Source: Trichomonas vaginalis G3 (taxonomy: Eukaryota; Parabasalia; Trichomonadida; Trichomonadidae). From it: 64,000 nt of DNA. Position 1 is the stretch's first letter, and each line of letters opens with the position of its first letter. The stretch covers positions 6,047,797 to 6,111,796 of the forward strand of contig NC_067204.1 in NCBI RefSeq assembly GCF_026262505.1, given 5' to 3'. Below, piece by piece: positions 42,221 to 50,444 of the stretch. The translations under genes and the position numbers were made by a program. Below the pieces are notes generated by a model that worked only from the letters and a program-made list of their open reading frames with translations, was not told the DNA's origin and searched no databases.

Positions 42221-42695
42221 TATTCAAGCATTAACATTATCGAATAATAATCCTTTGAATCATAATCAATAATAATTGACCTTTCACCAGTTTCTATCGT
42301 TTGCTTTATTTCTTTTTGTTCCCCACTATCCGGATCGGTCATTGTAATTGTTTTTGTTATAGTATCAGCTTTATCTTTAACTTCAATCTTTTTTCCATCG
42401 GGATATTTAAACCAAAATTCCAAAAATTCGATATTGTCAATCTGTTCATATTTTAATCTATCAATTACATTTTTAATACCATCTGAAAATCTTATGAAAT
42501 GGTCATTATATGGGTTTGATTGAACTAAATTTGAATGAAGTGAAATATAACCTGTTGATGAATATGACACCGACTCATATTTCTGAAAACACTAAAATTT
42601 ATAACATGAATGAATTTCTTATTCGTTGAATTTATGAATTCTTGAGGTAATCTTATTCTAGTTTTATTTATCACTGGAAAATAACGCTTTACCAT
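42217..42695 (-). pseudogene. Unknown minus-strand virion-module gene (A2, broken)
   Basis: Sister of 19562-20039, with about one break. The longer open part shows a strand-rich middle (DGKKIEVKDKADTITKTITM) and the end DYYSIMLMLEY. Confidence 0.5.
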
Positions 42696-42716
42696 ATTTT
42701 TAATCGTAATAAAAAA

Positions 42717-43424
42717 TGTCAATTATCAATATTATTTCGAATAATAACTGTGAATTAAATTTAACAGTTAGCGGAATTTATAATGTTACTCTCGTTTCTG
42801 TGAGTGGTAAATTTAATCCATTCTTTTAGACCCTTCAGATTATATATCATTTATTAAAGATGACCATGAAAAAACGTATGATATGTATATAAATAATGTG
42901 ATCGCGAAAGGGGATATTAACATGATTTTAAGTTATTTAAATGAATCATTTATCGTATGGTATGAAGAAAATTTTAAATCAAAACCTGATAAACTTTTTG
43001 AACTTGATGAAATAAATAACCTTATTAAATTTCCGCTGAAAATTAAATTTTGTACTCCTCATCTTCGTTCATTGTTGGGGATATTAAATTTTGAAAAAGA
43101 TGTTGGGGATGTTTTGTATTCTGACACTGGTTCCAATTTCATTTTAATCAAATGTGATAAAGTTAATACCCAATGAGATTTTCACATCAAACATTAGACC
43201 CTAACTCTTACCCATCAATACAAAACATTTTATCCATCAACTTAAACACATTTTCTTTATCATATCCGTTTCAATTATCCGGGAATTCATTTATTCTTCA
43301 TTCAAAAGATTTATCAAATATTAAATTTAGAATAACTGACCTATTTGATTGTGATTTAGAATTTATGAATGAAATATTATGGCAATTTCAAATAGAGAAA
43401 ATAGCTGATGAGATAACGGATTAA
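42717..43424 (+). pseudogene. Putative minor virion protein (A2, broken)
   Basis: Sister of the open gene at 20060-20770, broken with about two breaks. Confidence 0.55.
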
Positions 43425-43448
43425 ATATTTATTTTTAAATCGTAATAA

Positions 43449-45535
43449 ATGATTAAACAACAGCAACTTAAGGCGCAAAGCGCCCAGGTCCTTCAGACCA
43501 TTACATACGCCATATATGCATATAATTCAAAGACGGCAGAACAAACGCAAAGGTTGAAATATGGAGATTTGGAGATAGTATTGAAAAATGAACATTTCGA
43601 ATTCGTTTGCAAAGGTGGTGCAGTGATATCAAATATAAAAGAAATTTTATTTATGAATTCAAAAATTAAAGGAATAACGGATGATATAACATCAATTCCA
43701 CCAGAAGAACAGAGATATTACGCATTAAATGCATTTCCTAAATTTTTGAAGATTGGAAGATTTAATTTAAATGAGGAATTCATAGAAGGTTTCCTAAATG
43801 ACATAATGAAGAAAGCAGATAAGGAATACGTTAATACTGAATTAAATAAGAAGGCAAATTTGGTTTATGTTGATGAAAAAGATAATGAAATTAAAGAAAA
43901 GGTTGAATGGTATCATGAATGGACATTGGAGACTTTTAAAGTTAAAGCTGATACAGAATGGGTTTCAGGATGTTTAGACCTTAAAGCAGATAAAACATAT
44001 GTTAACAATGAGTTAATGAAGAAGGTGGATAAGGAAAAAGTTATTTCATTCATTAATACTGAGTTAGCAAAGAAAGCTGATATATCATTTGTTAATGAAG
44101 AAATAAAACAATCAGAGGTCTATTTTACTCCACCATTTTTTTTTTGAAATCATCAGATAAAACCTTTGATATAGATTCTTTTGAATGGATATGTTTCGAT
44201 GGAGTGACCATGTATTTATTTTATACAGCTGGAGTGCTTTATTATTTTAAAACAAATGATTTTAAAAACTATGAATCATTTACTCCATCTGTTTTGAATC
44301 CTGATACACGAAAGCCAATCATTAATCCAAGAATTTTATATGTTGAATATAATAACGGTAAATTTATGGGAATGATAACGGTTGAAGATGATTTTTGCCC
44401 TTGTATATTCGATTGTATCCAATGGTTCAAATGTAATTTAAATCAAGATGCTAAATTTAAATATCCAAATAATCCTATTAGATGCGTTAATAATAAATGG
44501 GTACTAATTTATGAAGTCAATCAAATTTTCATTAGTGAGGATGGGATAAATTATTATATGTTTAGTATGATGTCATCAGATTTGAAAATTGATTATACAA
44601 GTAAGTGGTATTACACTAACGGTATGTATTTTATCCTACAAAATGATAAAATTTATAGATCATCTTCAATACCACAAGGTCAATTTGAACAAATTTTTCA
44701 AGCTGATGGAGACATTGAAGCTTTATGTTATGGATCAAATGTTTATGTTCTCGTTTCAGGTGGACTGGTCTATTCATATCCTGTAAGTTATAACAGACAT
44801 ATTTATTTATCACAGGATTTATCAAATTGGGAATTGGTTTATTCATTCACTCCAAAACTTACTCGAAATTATAGATTTACTAATTTATTTTATATTGATG
44901 GGTATTTCATTGCTTTAGGATGTGGTGATTTAGTAAATATCAGTAGTGATGGAAGAACTTGGTCTGAAATCACAAAATTTCAAGATGTTTGAAAAGCAAT
45001 TTTCAAAAATAATACGTTAATATTGATAACAAGACCAGTTTTAAATACTCACGCAGTTTCAATATTATATAATAAATTCAATATTCATAATGGATTAAAT
45101 ACAATTCTTGAGATGATTTACCCCATTGGTTCTTTATATACATCAATGAATTCAACAAATCCAGCTGATGTATTCGGTTTCGGTACATGGCAACAAATAA
45201 CCGATCGTTTCCTCTACTGTGCTAATAGTTCAAAACAAACCGGTGGTTCAAAGAAAATTAAAGAAGCAAACCTTCCGCCGCATAAGCATACAGGAACTAC
45301 AAACTTTTCTGGCGACCATATACACTCATTAGGAGACCACCCATTATACAACTCAGACTATGAAGCCGGTCATGATGTTTTATCTCCAGCTTATAACGAT
45401 TCAACAAAAAAGACTTTTCGACCAACTGAACCAGGAGGAAATCATTCACACACTTTCACAACAAATCCAACAGGCTCGGGTGAAGATTACATGCCACCTT
45501 ATATGACAGTTTATGCATGGTTTCGCGTTCAATGA
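43449..45535 (+). pseudogene. Tail-fibre gene with Asp-box propeller-like middle (A2, broken)
   Basis: This is the A2 allele of the fibre. The attachment-type N-terminus and the KADKxYV stalk are similar to A1 but clearly more diverged than the surrounding genes. The middle (about 44150-45000) is unrelated to A1 and carries repeated S-x-D-x-x-x-W/Y Asp-box-like units (ISEDGINYY, LSQDLSNWELV, ISSDGRTWSEI), as in sialidase-type beta-propellers that bind glycans. The tip (about 45110-45535) returns to the collar type (YPIGSLYTSMNS, GTWQQITDRFLYCANS, TGGSKKI) and is almost identical to A1 at DNA level in its last 130 bases. It is broken, with about two breaks. Confidence 0.75.
43472..43499. repeat. 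Double-hairpin mini-palindrome in the fibre 5' end (A2)
   Basis: GGCGCAAAGCGCC (43472-43484) and GGTCCTTCAGACC (43487-43499) lie two bases apart. They are read in frame as AQSAQVLQTI. The A1 allele has a mutated form. Confidence 0.75.
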
Positions 45536-45559
45536 ACGCTCAATGTTTGTTTCACAAAC
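45525..45559. repeat. Palindrome pair at the fibre stop codon (A2)
   Basis: GCGTTCAATGAACGC (45525-45539) contains the stop codon of the fibre gene, and GTTTGTTTCACAAAC (45545-45559) follows. The first palindrome is present identically at the fibre stop of element B (55002-55016). Confidence 0.7.
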
Positions 45560-45597
45560 TTTAGAACGGCATAATTTAAATTTTTATTTTAGTATAA

Positions 45598-45693
45598 ATG
45601 AAGATTCTACCATATGGTGTTATTGGAAGAGATAAAGATGGAAACCCAATATTTGATCCAAAGTTAAAATTAAAGTTACTGACAACAACTTGA
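45598..45693 (+). CDS. Very small element gene, 31 residues (A2)
   Basis: An ATG directly after TTTTTATTTTAGTATAA, the element start signature, opens a 31-codon frame (MKILPYGVIGRDKDGNPIF...). The signature is the only support. Function unknown. Confidence 0.35.
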   Translation: MKILPYGVIGRDKDGNPIFDPKLKLKLLTTT

Positions 45694-45778
45694 AAAGTTG
45701 CTGAAACCAAAACAGGATGAAAAATGAGAAAATGAGAAAGAAAAAAATTTAAATTATGCAATTTTATTTTTATCATAA

Positions 45779-45961
45779 ATGACAAAATTAATTAAGCCAA
45801 CTATTTCTAAATTAATGATACCAATGAAATCATTTCATGGAGTACTTATCCCAGGTTCTTCACAATTAGCCGGGGCAAGTGTTGTGGCTCAAGGTGGAAC
45901 ATTAGCGAATCCATTCAAATTATTAACTAAAGATGAACTTAATAAAATGATGATAAAATAA
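45779..45961 (+). CDS. Small element gene, 60 residues (A2)
   Basis: The start follows TTTTATTTTTATCATAA, the element signature. The product is basic at the N-terminus (MTKLIKPTISKLMIPMKS) and has a glycine/alanine-rich centre (GSSQLAGASVVAQGGTL), a composition like the short virion peptides near the capsid genes. Not recognised. Confidence 0.45.
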   Translation: MTKLIKPTISKLMIPMKSFHGVLIPGSSQLAGASVVAQGGTLANPFKLLTKDELNKMMIK

Positions 45962-45989
45962 CTGATAACAAAATTTTATTTTTATATAA

Positions 45990-46157
45990 ATGGATACCCC
46001 ACAAGCTCAAAATTTACCACGAATCATAACGGATGATGCAAAGAACGAATTAAAAACAACAAACACGAAAACCGAGAAGATGCGGTTATGCAGTAATGAT
46101 GGAAAGAAGAACCAGAAGGGTTCGGCGTCTCGAAGAGACGTTGTCGAAGAGGAATAA
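45990..46157 (+). CDS. Small element gene, 55 residues (A2)
   Basis: The ATG follows AATTTTATTTTTATATAA. The product is hydrophilic and charged (MDTPQAQNLPRIITDDAKNE...). It contains the hairpin GTCTCGAAGAGAC (46127-46139) near its 3' end, read as SRRD. Its 3' part overlaps the antisense remnant that follows. Function unknown. Confidence 0.4.
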   Translation: MDTPQAQNLPRIITDDAKNELKTTNTKTEKMRLCSNDGKKNQKGSASRRDVVEEE

Positions 46158-46469
46158 AATTAAATTTGGATTGAGTTTAAAATTCATCTTTATTTTCATC
46201 TCTTCCAATTTTTTTCTATTAAATTCTTTTATTTTTGCTTCACTCAGTTTAAGGATTGAACGGTAAGTTTCTAATTTTTCGATTATTTCTTTCCTCTCTT
46301 TATCGTTTTCAATTACTTTAGTTTTATGGGCATCAGCCTCACCGCATTGCGGCTTCTTTTGTAATAGCATATTTTTGATTTAATTCTGTTTAGTTTCTTT
46401 TTATATTCATTGTCTGGACTCTGAATCTTAATTGAATCAGGACTCTTGGCTGCTTTGTTGTCACTCATT
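46086..46469 (-). pseudogene. Coiled-coil element gene remnant
   Basis: A minus-strand span with a charged start (MSDNKAAKSPDSIKIQSPDN) and a helical, lysine/glutamate-rich coiled-coil stretch (ERKEIIEKLETYRSILKLSEAK). It appears broken, with about one break. A mini-hairpin is read in frame as PQCGEADAHK (46328-46352). It may belong to A2 or to the edge of element B. Confidence 0.45.
46328..46352. repeat. Double-hairpin mini-palindrome
   Basis: CCGCATTGCGG follows a decayed GGGCATCAGCC partner. This has the same layout as 48108-48132 and 6826-6850. Confidence 0.7.
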
Positions 46470-46486
46470 TTTACGAAATAAAAAAA

Positions 46487-46627
46487 TTAATTATTATTTA
46501 AATATAATGGAGTAATAAAATAAATCGGAATTTCTATTAATTTATTGTCAACTTCAACTAATGCATTGCCGTTAATATATCTAACAAATTCAGCTATTGT
46601 GTCAAATCTTCGTCTTCTTTTTGTCAT
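46487..46627 (-). CDS. Small basic protein, 46 residues
   Basis: Reads MTKRRRRFDTIAEFVRYING and ends IYFITPLYLNNN. An arginine-rich start and a beta-like rest suggest a nucleic-acid-binding or virion peptide, but support is only the open frame, as the upstream sequence is not the usual signature. Function unknown. Confidence 0.3.
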   Translation of the reverse strand: MTKRRRRFDTIAEFVRYINGNALVEVDNKLIEIPIYFITPLYLNNN

Positions 46628-46653
46628 TGATTTATCAGTTTTAGTTAGTATCC

Positions 46654-46698
46654 CTAAGTCGCGTACTGTGGCACTGCGCGCCTCCGTACACCACTTAG
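46654..46698. repeat. Large imperfect hairpin, GC-rich
   Basis: Arms CTAAGTCGCGTACT and CGTACACCACTTAG pair at about 11 of 14 positions around a loop of about 17 bases. It is far more GC-rich than its surroundings. Confidence 0.6.
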
Positions 46699-46796
46699 CG
46701 GTTTTGACACTTTACGAAACCGGTAACGTATATTTTACAACACAACCATAACACCAACTTAACCTTAAATATTTACAAAACCATCTGACACATAAA

Positions 46797-46856
46797 CGAC
46801 TTCACTAATGACTTCACTAACGACTTCACTAACGAATTCACTACCGTCTCACTAAA
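46797..46856. repeat. Short tandem repeats (about 12 bp, CACTAA type)
   Basis: Four to five imperfect units of the form CGACTTCACTAA. Short tandem repeats near termini occur in Polintons, so this may mark an element end. Confidence 0.7.
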
Positions 46857-46987
46857 TAAAATATAACCTTATTTTTATTTTTTTTTAATTTTTTATTTCA
46901 TTACAAAGACATGTCCGACTACATTTACTATGACTCTTTCCAGAACGTTTCCGTGAACTATTCAAAACTCAAGTAAAACTGAGAAAC

Positions 46988-47344
46988 ATGCATTTTAACA
47001 AAGACAGACCCATTGACGATGAAAGAAACCCTGAATATATTATAATACCTTATGATGCTAAATTTATTGCATACATTCCTTATGGACGTAGAGGAACGAA
47101 AACTATTTCAACAAAGACGAAAAATTATTTCTGGAGCGATGAAGAAAATTGCCTTATCTACATAAATGCATACTTAAATAAAGCTACATATTGTACAAAA
47201 GAAGGTTGGACTGGATTTGAGCTCTACATATACGACGACGATGGAAACAGACGTTGTGTATACCCATACGATAATATGTACCATTGTTTTCATCAAGCAT
47301 TAAACGAATACATAGTCAGTAAGGGTCTCATTCCTGTTGAGTAG
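46988..47344 (+). CDS. Unknown element B gene, 118 residues
   Basis: A tyrosine-rich acidic/basic protein (EYIIIPYDAKFIAYIPYG, WSDEENCLIYINAYL, YIYDDDGNRRCVYPYD), probably beta-rich. The ATG at 46988 opens the frame. It ends before a GGTGA/TCACC hairpin and converges on the gene at 47490. Not recognised. Confidence 0.5.
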   Translation: MHFNKDRPIDDERNPEYIIIPYDAKFIAYIPYGRRGTKTISTKTKNYFWSDEENCLIYINAYLNKATYCTKEGWTGFELYIYDDDGNRRCVYPYDNMYHCFHQALNEYIVSKGLIPVE

Positions 47345-47431
47345 ATATGCTTTATTTTTGTTCCCACATTTATTTAAAAATTAATGATATCACCACCCTC
47401 ACACGTATGAAAACATAGCACAAAAATAAAT

Positions 47432-47480
47432 TTAGGTGAAGTGGTGAAATCTCACCTCTTTTTTCACCCGGTTTTTCACC
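47432..47480. repeat. GGTGA/TCACC hairpin cluster between convergent genes
   Basis: TTTAGGTGAAGTGGTGAAAT is followed by TCACC pentamers spaced about ten bases apart. Related clusters lie at 56206-56265 and 57305-57350, always just after a stop codon, with a weaker variant near 57775-57825. A 3'-end-forming hairpin or iteron site is possible. Confidence 0.65.
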
Positions 47481-47489
47481 CTGTTGAAT

Positions 47490-48017
47490 TCATTGCTTTA
47501 TAACTCTCTTCCTTGGTTTCTTTTTAGTTGCTTTCTTCACGTCTGTCTCCAACTTGACTGTCTTTCTTCTTCGTCCATAATGATACCAATTACTTCCACC
47601 AGTCAATGGGTCAAATGGTCGTTCATAAGGGTTTCCATACATTCCATAAGGTCCGTATGGATAAACCACTGGTGGAGAAGAAACATTTTCTTTAGTTCCA
47701 TCGACTCTATTTAAATGCATTGTTTCACCTTTCATCTGGTCATTAAAGTCTTTTGCGTGTTTTGCAAACTCATCGTCCTTTCCTAAAGCATTTTCTGACT
47801 CAGTCGCAACCAAATTGGATGCTTTATTTATGAGCCCTATTTTATTTAATCTTAACTTCTTTGCAACCCAGCCTCCAATCTTCCCTTTATTTGCATCTAA
47901 TGTCTTCGAAACCCTTCCTCCACTCATTTTATTTACTGCGTCATAAGCTCCAAGTGCTTTTGCTCCAAATGCTAATGCTTTTGTTCCCATTGCGCCTAAA
48001 GCTGCCCAAGCTACCAT
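47490..48017 (-). CDS. Alanine/glycine-rich basic virion-type protein (B)
   Basis: 175 residues. The N-terminus is hydrophobic and helical (MVAWAALGAMGTKALAFGAK), a middle segment is proline/tyrosine/glycine-rich (VVYPYGPYGMYGNPYERPF), and the tail is strongly basic (KKATKKKPRKRVIK). This composition fits a minor virion protein that contacts DNA or membrane. It occupies the place held by the short membrane-active peptides in family A. The ATG follows GTGTAA. Confidence 0.5.
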   Translation of the reverse strand: MVAWAALGAMGTKALAFGAKALGAYDAVNKMSGGRVSKTLDANKGKIGGWVAKKLRLNKIGLINKASNLVATESENALGKDDEFAKHAKDFNDQMKGETMHLNRVDGTKENVSSPPVVYPYGPYGMYGNPYERPFDPLTGGSNWYHYGRRRKTVKLETDVKKATKKKPRKRVIKQ

Positions 48018-48242
48018 TTACACCATATTAAAATCATCTCTCTTCAATATTATCTCATAAAAGTTCTCGTTACTGGAGAAAGTCAATGAAACATAAGCGT
48101 TCTCACGGGCTTCGCCCTCACCGCTTTGCGGTCTATCTAACTTCTTTCTTATATCATCTATACGCTTCAAAATGTCTGAACAATTGCTAACATCTTCTAC
48201 AACAGTTATTTCATCATGAATGACCTTCAAGAACAAGCTCAT
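48018..48242 (-). CDS. Small unknown protein carrying a mini-hairpin peptide (B)
   Basis: 74 residues, in a tight minus-strand run: it starts one base from the stop of the previous gene (TTAAATG) and ends one base before the next. The middle peptide PQSGEGEARE is encoded by the double hairpin at 48108-48132. The flanks (VSNCSDILKRIDDIRKKLD and VSLTFSSNENFYEIIL) look like ordinary protein. Function unknown. Confidence 0.5.
   Translation of the reverse strand: MSLFLKVIHDEITVVEDVSNCSDILKRIDDIRKKLDRPQSGEGEARENAYVSLTFSSNENFYEIILKRDDFNMV
48108..48132. repeat. Double-hairpin mini-palindrome (type example)
   Basis: GGGCTTCGCCC, then TCA, then CCGCTTTGCGG: two perfect 4-bp stems with 3-base loops in 25 bases, read in frame in the gene at 48018. 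This is the clearest copy of the class. Confidence 0.85.
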
Positions 48243-49124
48243 TTAATATGCTATTAAAATCATCTCAATAATGAGTCCATCCTTTCCGTCTTTGGGTAGC
48301 ACAACATCTTTCATTGAAGAAGGTTCGACAAGTCTTATGTTAAACTTACTGACAAAGTTTGTTATACTATAATGCTTCGGCGGCGAATACATGTAGTTTG
48401 AAAGACATAATATAGATTCTTCAGCAAATTCACTTATACTGGATTTTATAACAATGTTCTCACGAGACCAAATACCACCAATTGACAATCTTGTAAGCAA
48501 TCCTGCTGAACCTTCTACTGTAAACGTCGATGATAACATTCCACGAAGGTCATCTATTGACATCTTTGAGTCACTGAATTTAAATATTTTCTTAAAGCAA
48601 TCGTCATTATCTAACCATGCAATAGCTTTGAAGTTTTCATTCGAATATACATCTGCTTCATTAAATGTAAAACCTGACTTCTTTGCAGAGACGACTTTAA
48701 AATCTATTGAGTTTGTTTCAAAATTATATGCTATGGTAACTTCTGAAGGTAATGGATGTCCTTCCGCAGTAAGTTGTTCTCTCACTACCGTTTGAAGCTT
48801 TGTATTAAAAACTTTCATGTCATCTCCTGTATCTAAGTTCACATACACAGCAACAGGGAAACTATCTTGCTTCTTTGTTTCATCATTATATCTCAAAACA
48901 TTAAAGTTCTTCAATAATATTGTTCTTCCTGCTGGAATACTTCGAACCTGTCTGATTTCAATAGCTTTCTCACCTCCTACATACTCTACCCAGTGTCTTG
49001 GATATTCATAAGTATACTGACTTTCTTGAATTTTGGTTGGTTTCATCATAACATGTTCATAGTATATCTTTATACTCTTGTCAGTTAGACTCGGTGCTAT
49101 GTTCTGAATATTTCTGACTTGCAT
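48243..49124 (-). CDS. Minor-capsid-like protein (B)
   Basis: About 293 residues from the ATG at 49124 (MQVRNIQNI), chosen because the longer open frame starts with a non-ATG codon inside the divergent ATPase gene. The block YPRHWVEYVGGEKAIEIRQV resembles FPTDWIVNINEEKYIGITSM in the gene at 61932-62787, a pattern known from minor capsid (penton-type) proteins of Polinton-like viruses. The rest is beta-rich. It is divergent from the ATPase with only 16 bases between starts. The assignment is tentative. Confidence 0.5.
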   Translation of the reverse strand: MQVRNIQNIAPSLTDKSIKIYYEHVMMKPTKIQESQYTYEYPRHWVEYVGGEKAIEIRQVRSIPAGRTILLKNFNVLRYNDETKKQDSFPVAVYVNLDTGDDMKVFNTKLQTVVREQLTAEGHPLPSEVTIAYNFETNSIDFKVVSAKKSGFTFNEADVYSNENFKAIAWLDNDDCFKKIFKFSDSKMSIDDLRGMLSSTFTVEGSAGLLTRLSIGGIWSRENIVIKSSISEFAEESILCLSNYMYSPPKHYSITNFVSKFNIRLVEPSSMKDVVLPKDGKDGLIIEMILIAY

Positions 49125-49140
49125 TTTTAATGGAGATAAA

Positions 49141-50021
49141 ATGAAGCATTTAATACATGACGTAGATGAAGACATGAATGAAAGCAGTGAAAAGTTCAAC
49201 AGTTCTCTTCTTCCTTTCAGTAAGGACTATGAGTTCTGTTCAAATGGTGTTTATTTCTATTGTGGAAAGATGGGTTCAGGTAAGACATTTAATTTAATTC
49301 GTCATATACTCATAACAGAGCGTTTAGGAAACGACTCTTACTATGACCAAATCATTATATCAGCAACTTCAGACTCTATGGACTCAACAGCGAAAACATT
49401 TATGTCAAAAGTTCAAGCCTCTGTCGTTAAAGTTCCAGACAGTGAACTCATTGAATTTCTTCAACGTTACATTCGACGTAAGAGGAAATATTATGCCATC
49501 GTTGAATTTATACAGTCAGGAATGCAAAAGACTTCTGAGGAGATGGAAAGAATTATTGACAAACACCACTTACGTCAATACTCAGGAGTTTACGATATGA
49601 AACGACTAACAAATTACTGTCAAAACTTTCAAAATACCCCTTCAAAAAATATCCATCAAACACTTTATTAGTTTGTGACGATTTCGCCTGGAAAAGGTTT
49701 AGTGTCAAAACCAGACTCACCATTAGCTAACATCATACTAAAGTCAGACATTACCACTTAACTGTAGCAATACTTATGCAAACATGGAGGTTTTTAGCTT
49801 TAAACATAAAACGTCTCATAACTGACTTCGTTATCTTTCAAGGTTTCTCACGCTATGATATTGAACTCATTTGGAAACAGTCAGGTATAACATTACCTTT
49901 TGAAGAAATTTGGGAAGCATATAAGTCTCTCATCTCTCCTCGTTCATACCTTGAGATTCATATCATGACTAATACCATTAAAGTCAAAAATATTCCATGG
50001 GAACGACCAACATTGTTTTAA
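49141..50021 (+). pseudogene. A32-like packaging ATPase (B, broken)
   Basis: Walker A is CGKMGSGKT at about residues 41-49. A later part contains LLVCDDF (Walker B type) and FQGFSRYDIELIWKQSG, which matches the family A ATPase. It is broken, with about three breaks. Gene order around it parallels family A. Confidence 0.75.
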
Positions 50022-50419
50022 AGTTTAACCTTCAATTGACTGATGGTAAACAAATTCCATGCATCTCTGTCGCCATTTCTGTTAATATTTTTGCTGTCAT
50101 TCATATCATCCACTTCCCCATCCGTTAGCTTTTGAGGATATGCGTTAGAATAGCTGTTCTTAAATGAAGGCTTTTCACCTTTGAGAGCATAAACTCTATA
50201 ACTTTCTGCATACTTTATGTTTGAACCTCCTGAGCCATCATTGACATAAATTTTTATAGGCTTCCACCCTTTGTTCATGTTCCTGCTTCTTCCCTTAGCT
50301 CTTTTGTTCAGTAGTTCTACATCTTTATACACAGCACCTGTCTCAGTGAATTCAACAATATTTTCATTCGTTAGCTTTACATTCAAACCCTTGTCGAGTA
50401 TATTGTTCATTTCATACAT
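50018..50419 (-). CDS. Virion-module protein related to 40618-41517 (B)
   Basis: About 133 residues from the ATG at 50419. The frame is open further upstream but would overlap the divergent gene at 50445, so this start is preferred. The block KIYVNDGSGGSNIKYAESYRV with YSNAYP matches the family A protein that follows the ATPase. It is shorter than that homologue. The 3' end touches the ATPase gene end. Confidence 0.5.
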   Translation of the reverse strand: MYEMNNILDKGLNVKLTNENIVEFTETGAVYKDVELLNKRAKGRSRNMNKGWKPIKIYVNDGSGGSNIKYAESYRVYALKGEKPSFKNSYSNAYPQKLTDGEVDDMNDSKNINRNGDRDAWNLFTISQLKVKL

Positions 50420-50444
50420 ATAAAAGGTTTTTATTCTATATGAA

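Larger units (their letters stand above)
22647..45535. repeat. Tandem unit, copy 2
   Basis: This is the second copy of the unit described at 1-22420. It contains the right half of A1, host block copy 2 and the left half of A2. Different genes are open in the two copies, so each serves as a reference for the other. Similarity ends at the fibre gene, and sequence after 45535 is unrelated to 22421-22646. Confidence 0.9.
35676..46480. mobile_element. Polinton/Maverick family A, copy A2 (left part)
   Basis: This is the left half of a third family-A copy. It starts at a terminal repeat equivalent to 13024 and runs through the capsid, ATPase and fibre genes to 45535. Its fibre gene differs strongly from that of A1. 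After the fibre comes a set of very small genes instead of the KilA-N/helicase block. The right limit is uncertain and is placed near 46.5 kb, where composition and gene content change. About eight breaks are spread over its genes, while capsid, ATPase and the 40618 gene look whole. Confidence 0.7.
46628..46987. other. Boundary region: hairpin and short tandem repeats, no gene
   Basis: About 360 bp with unusual local composition. It holds an imperfect hairpin (46654-46698), a short GC-rich stretch, and a run of 12-bp CACTAA-type repeats (46797-46856), then a T-rich tract. A 21-codon frame from 46911 is seen but not supported. This may be the end of an element. Confidence 0.5.

Noticed and set aside
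46545-46751. 68-codon plus-strand frame
   Set aside because: It overlaps a GC-rich hairpin and the antisense of a small gene, with no start signature.
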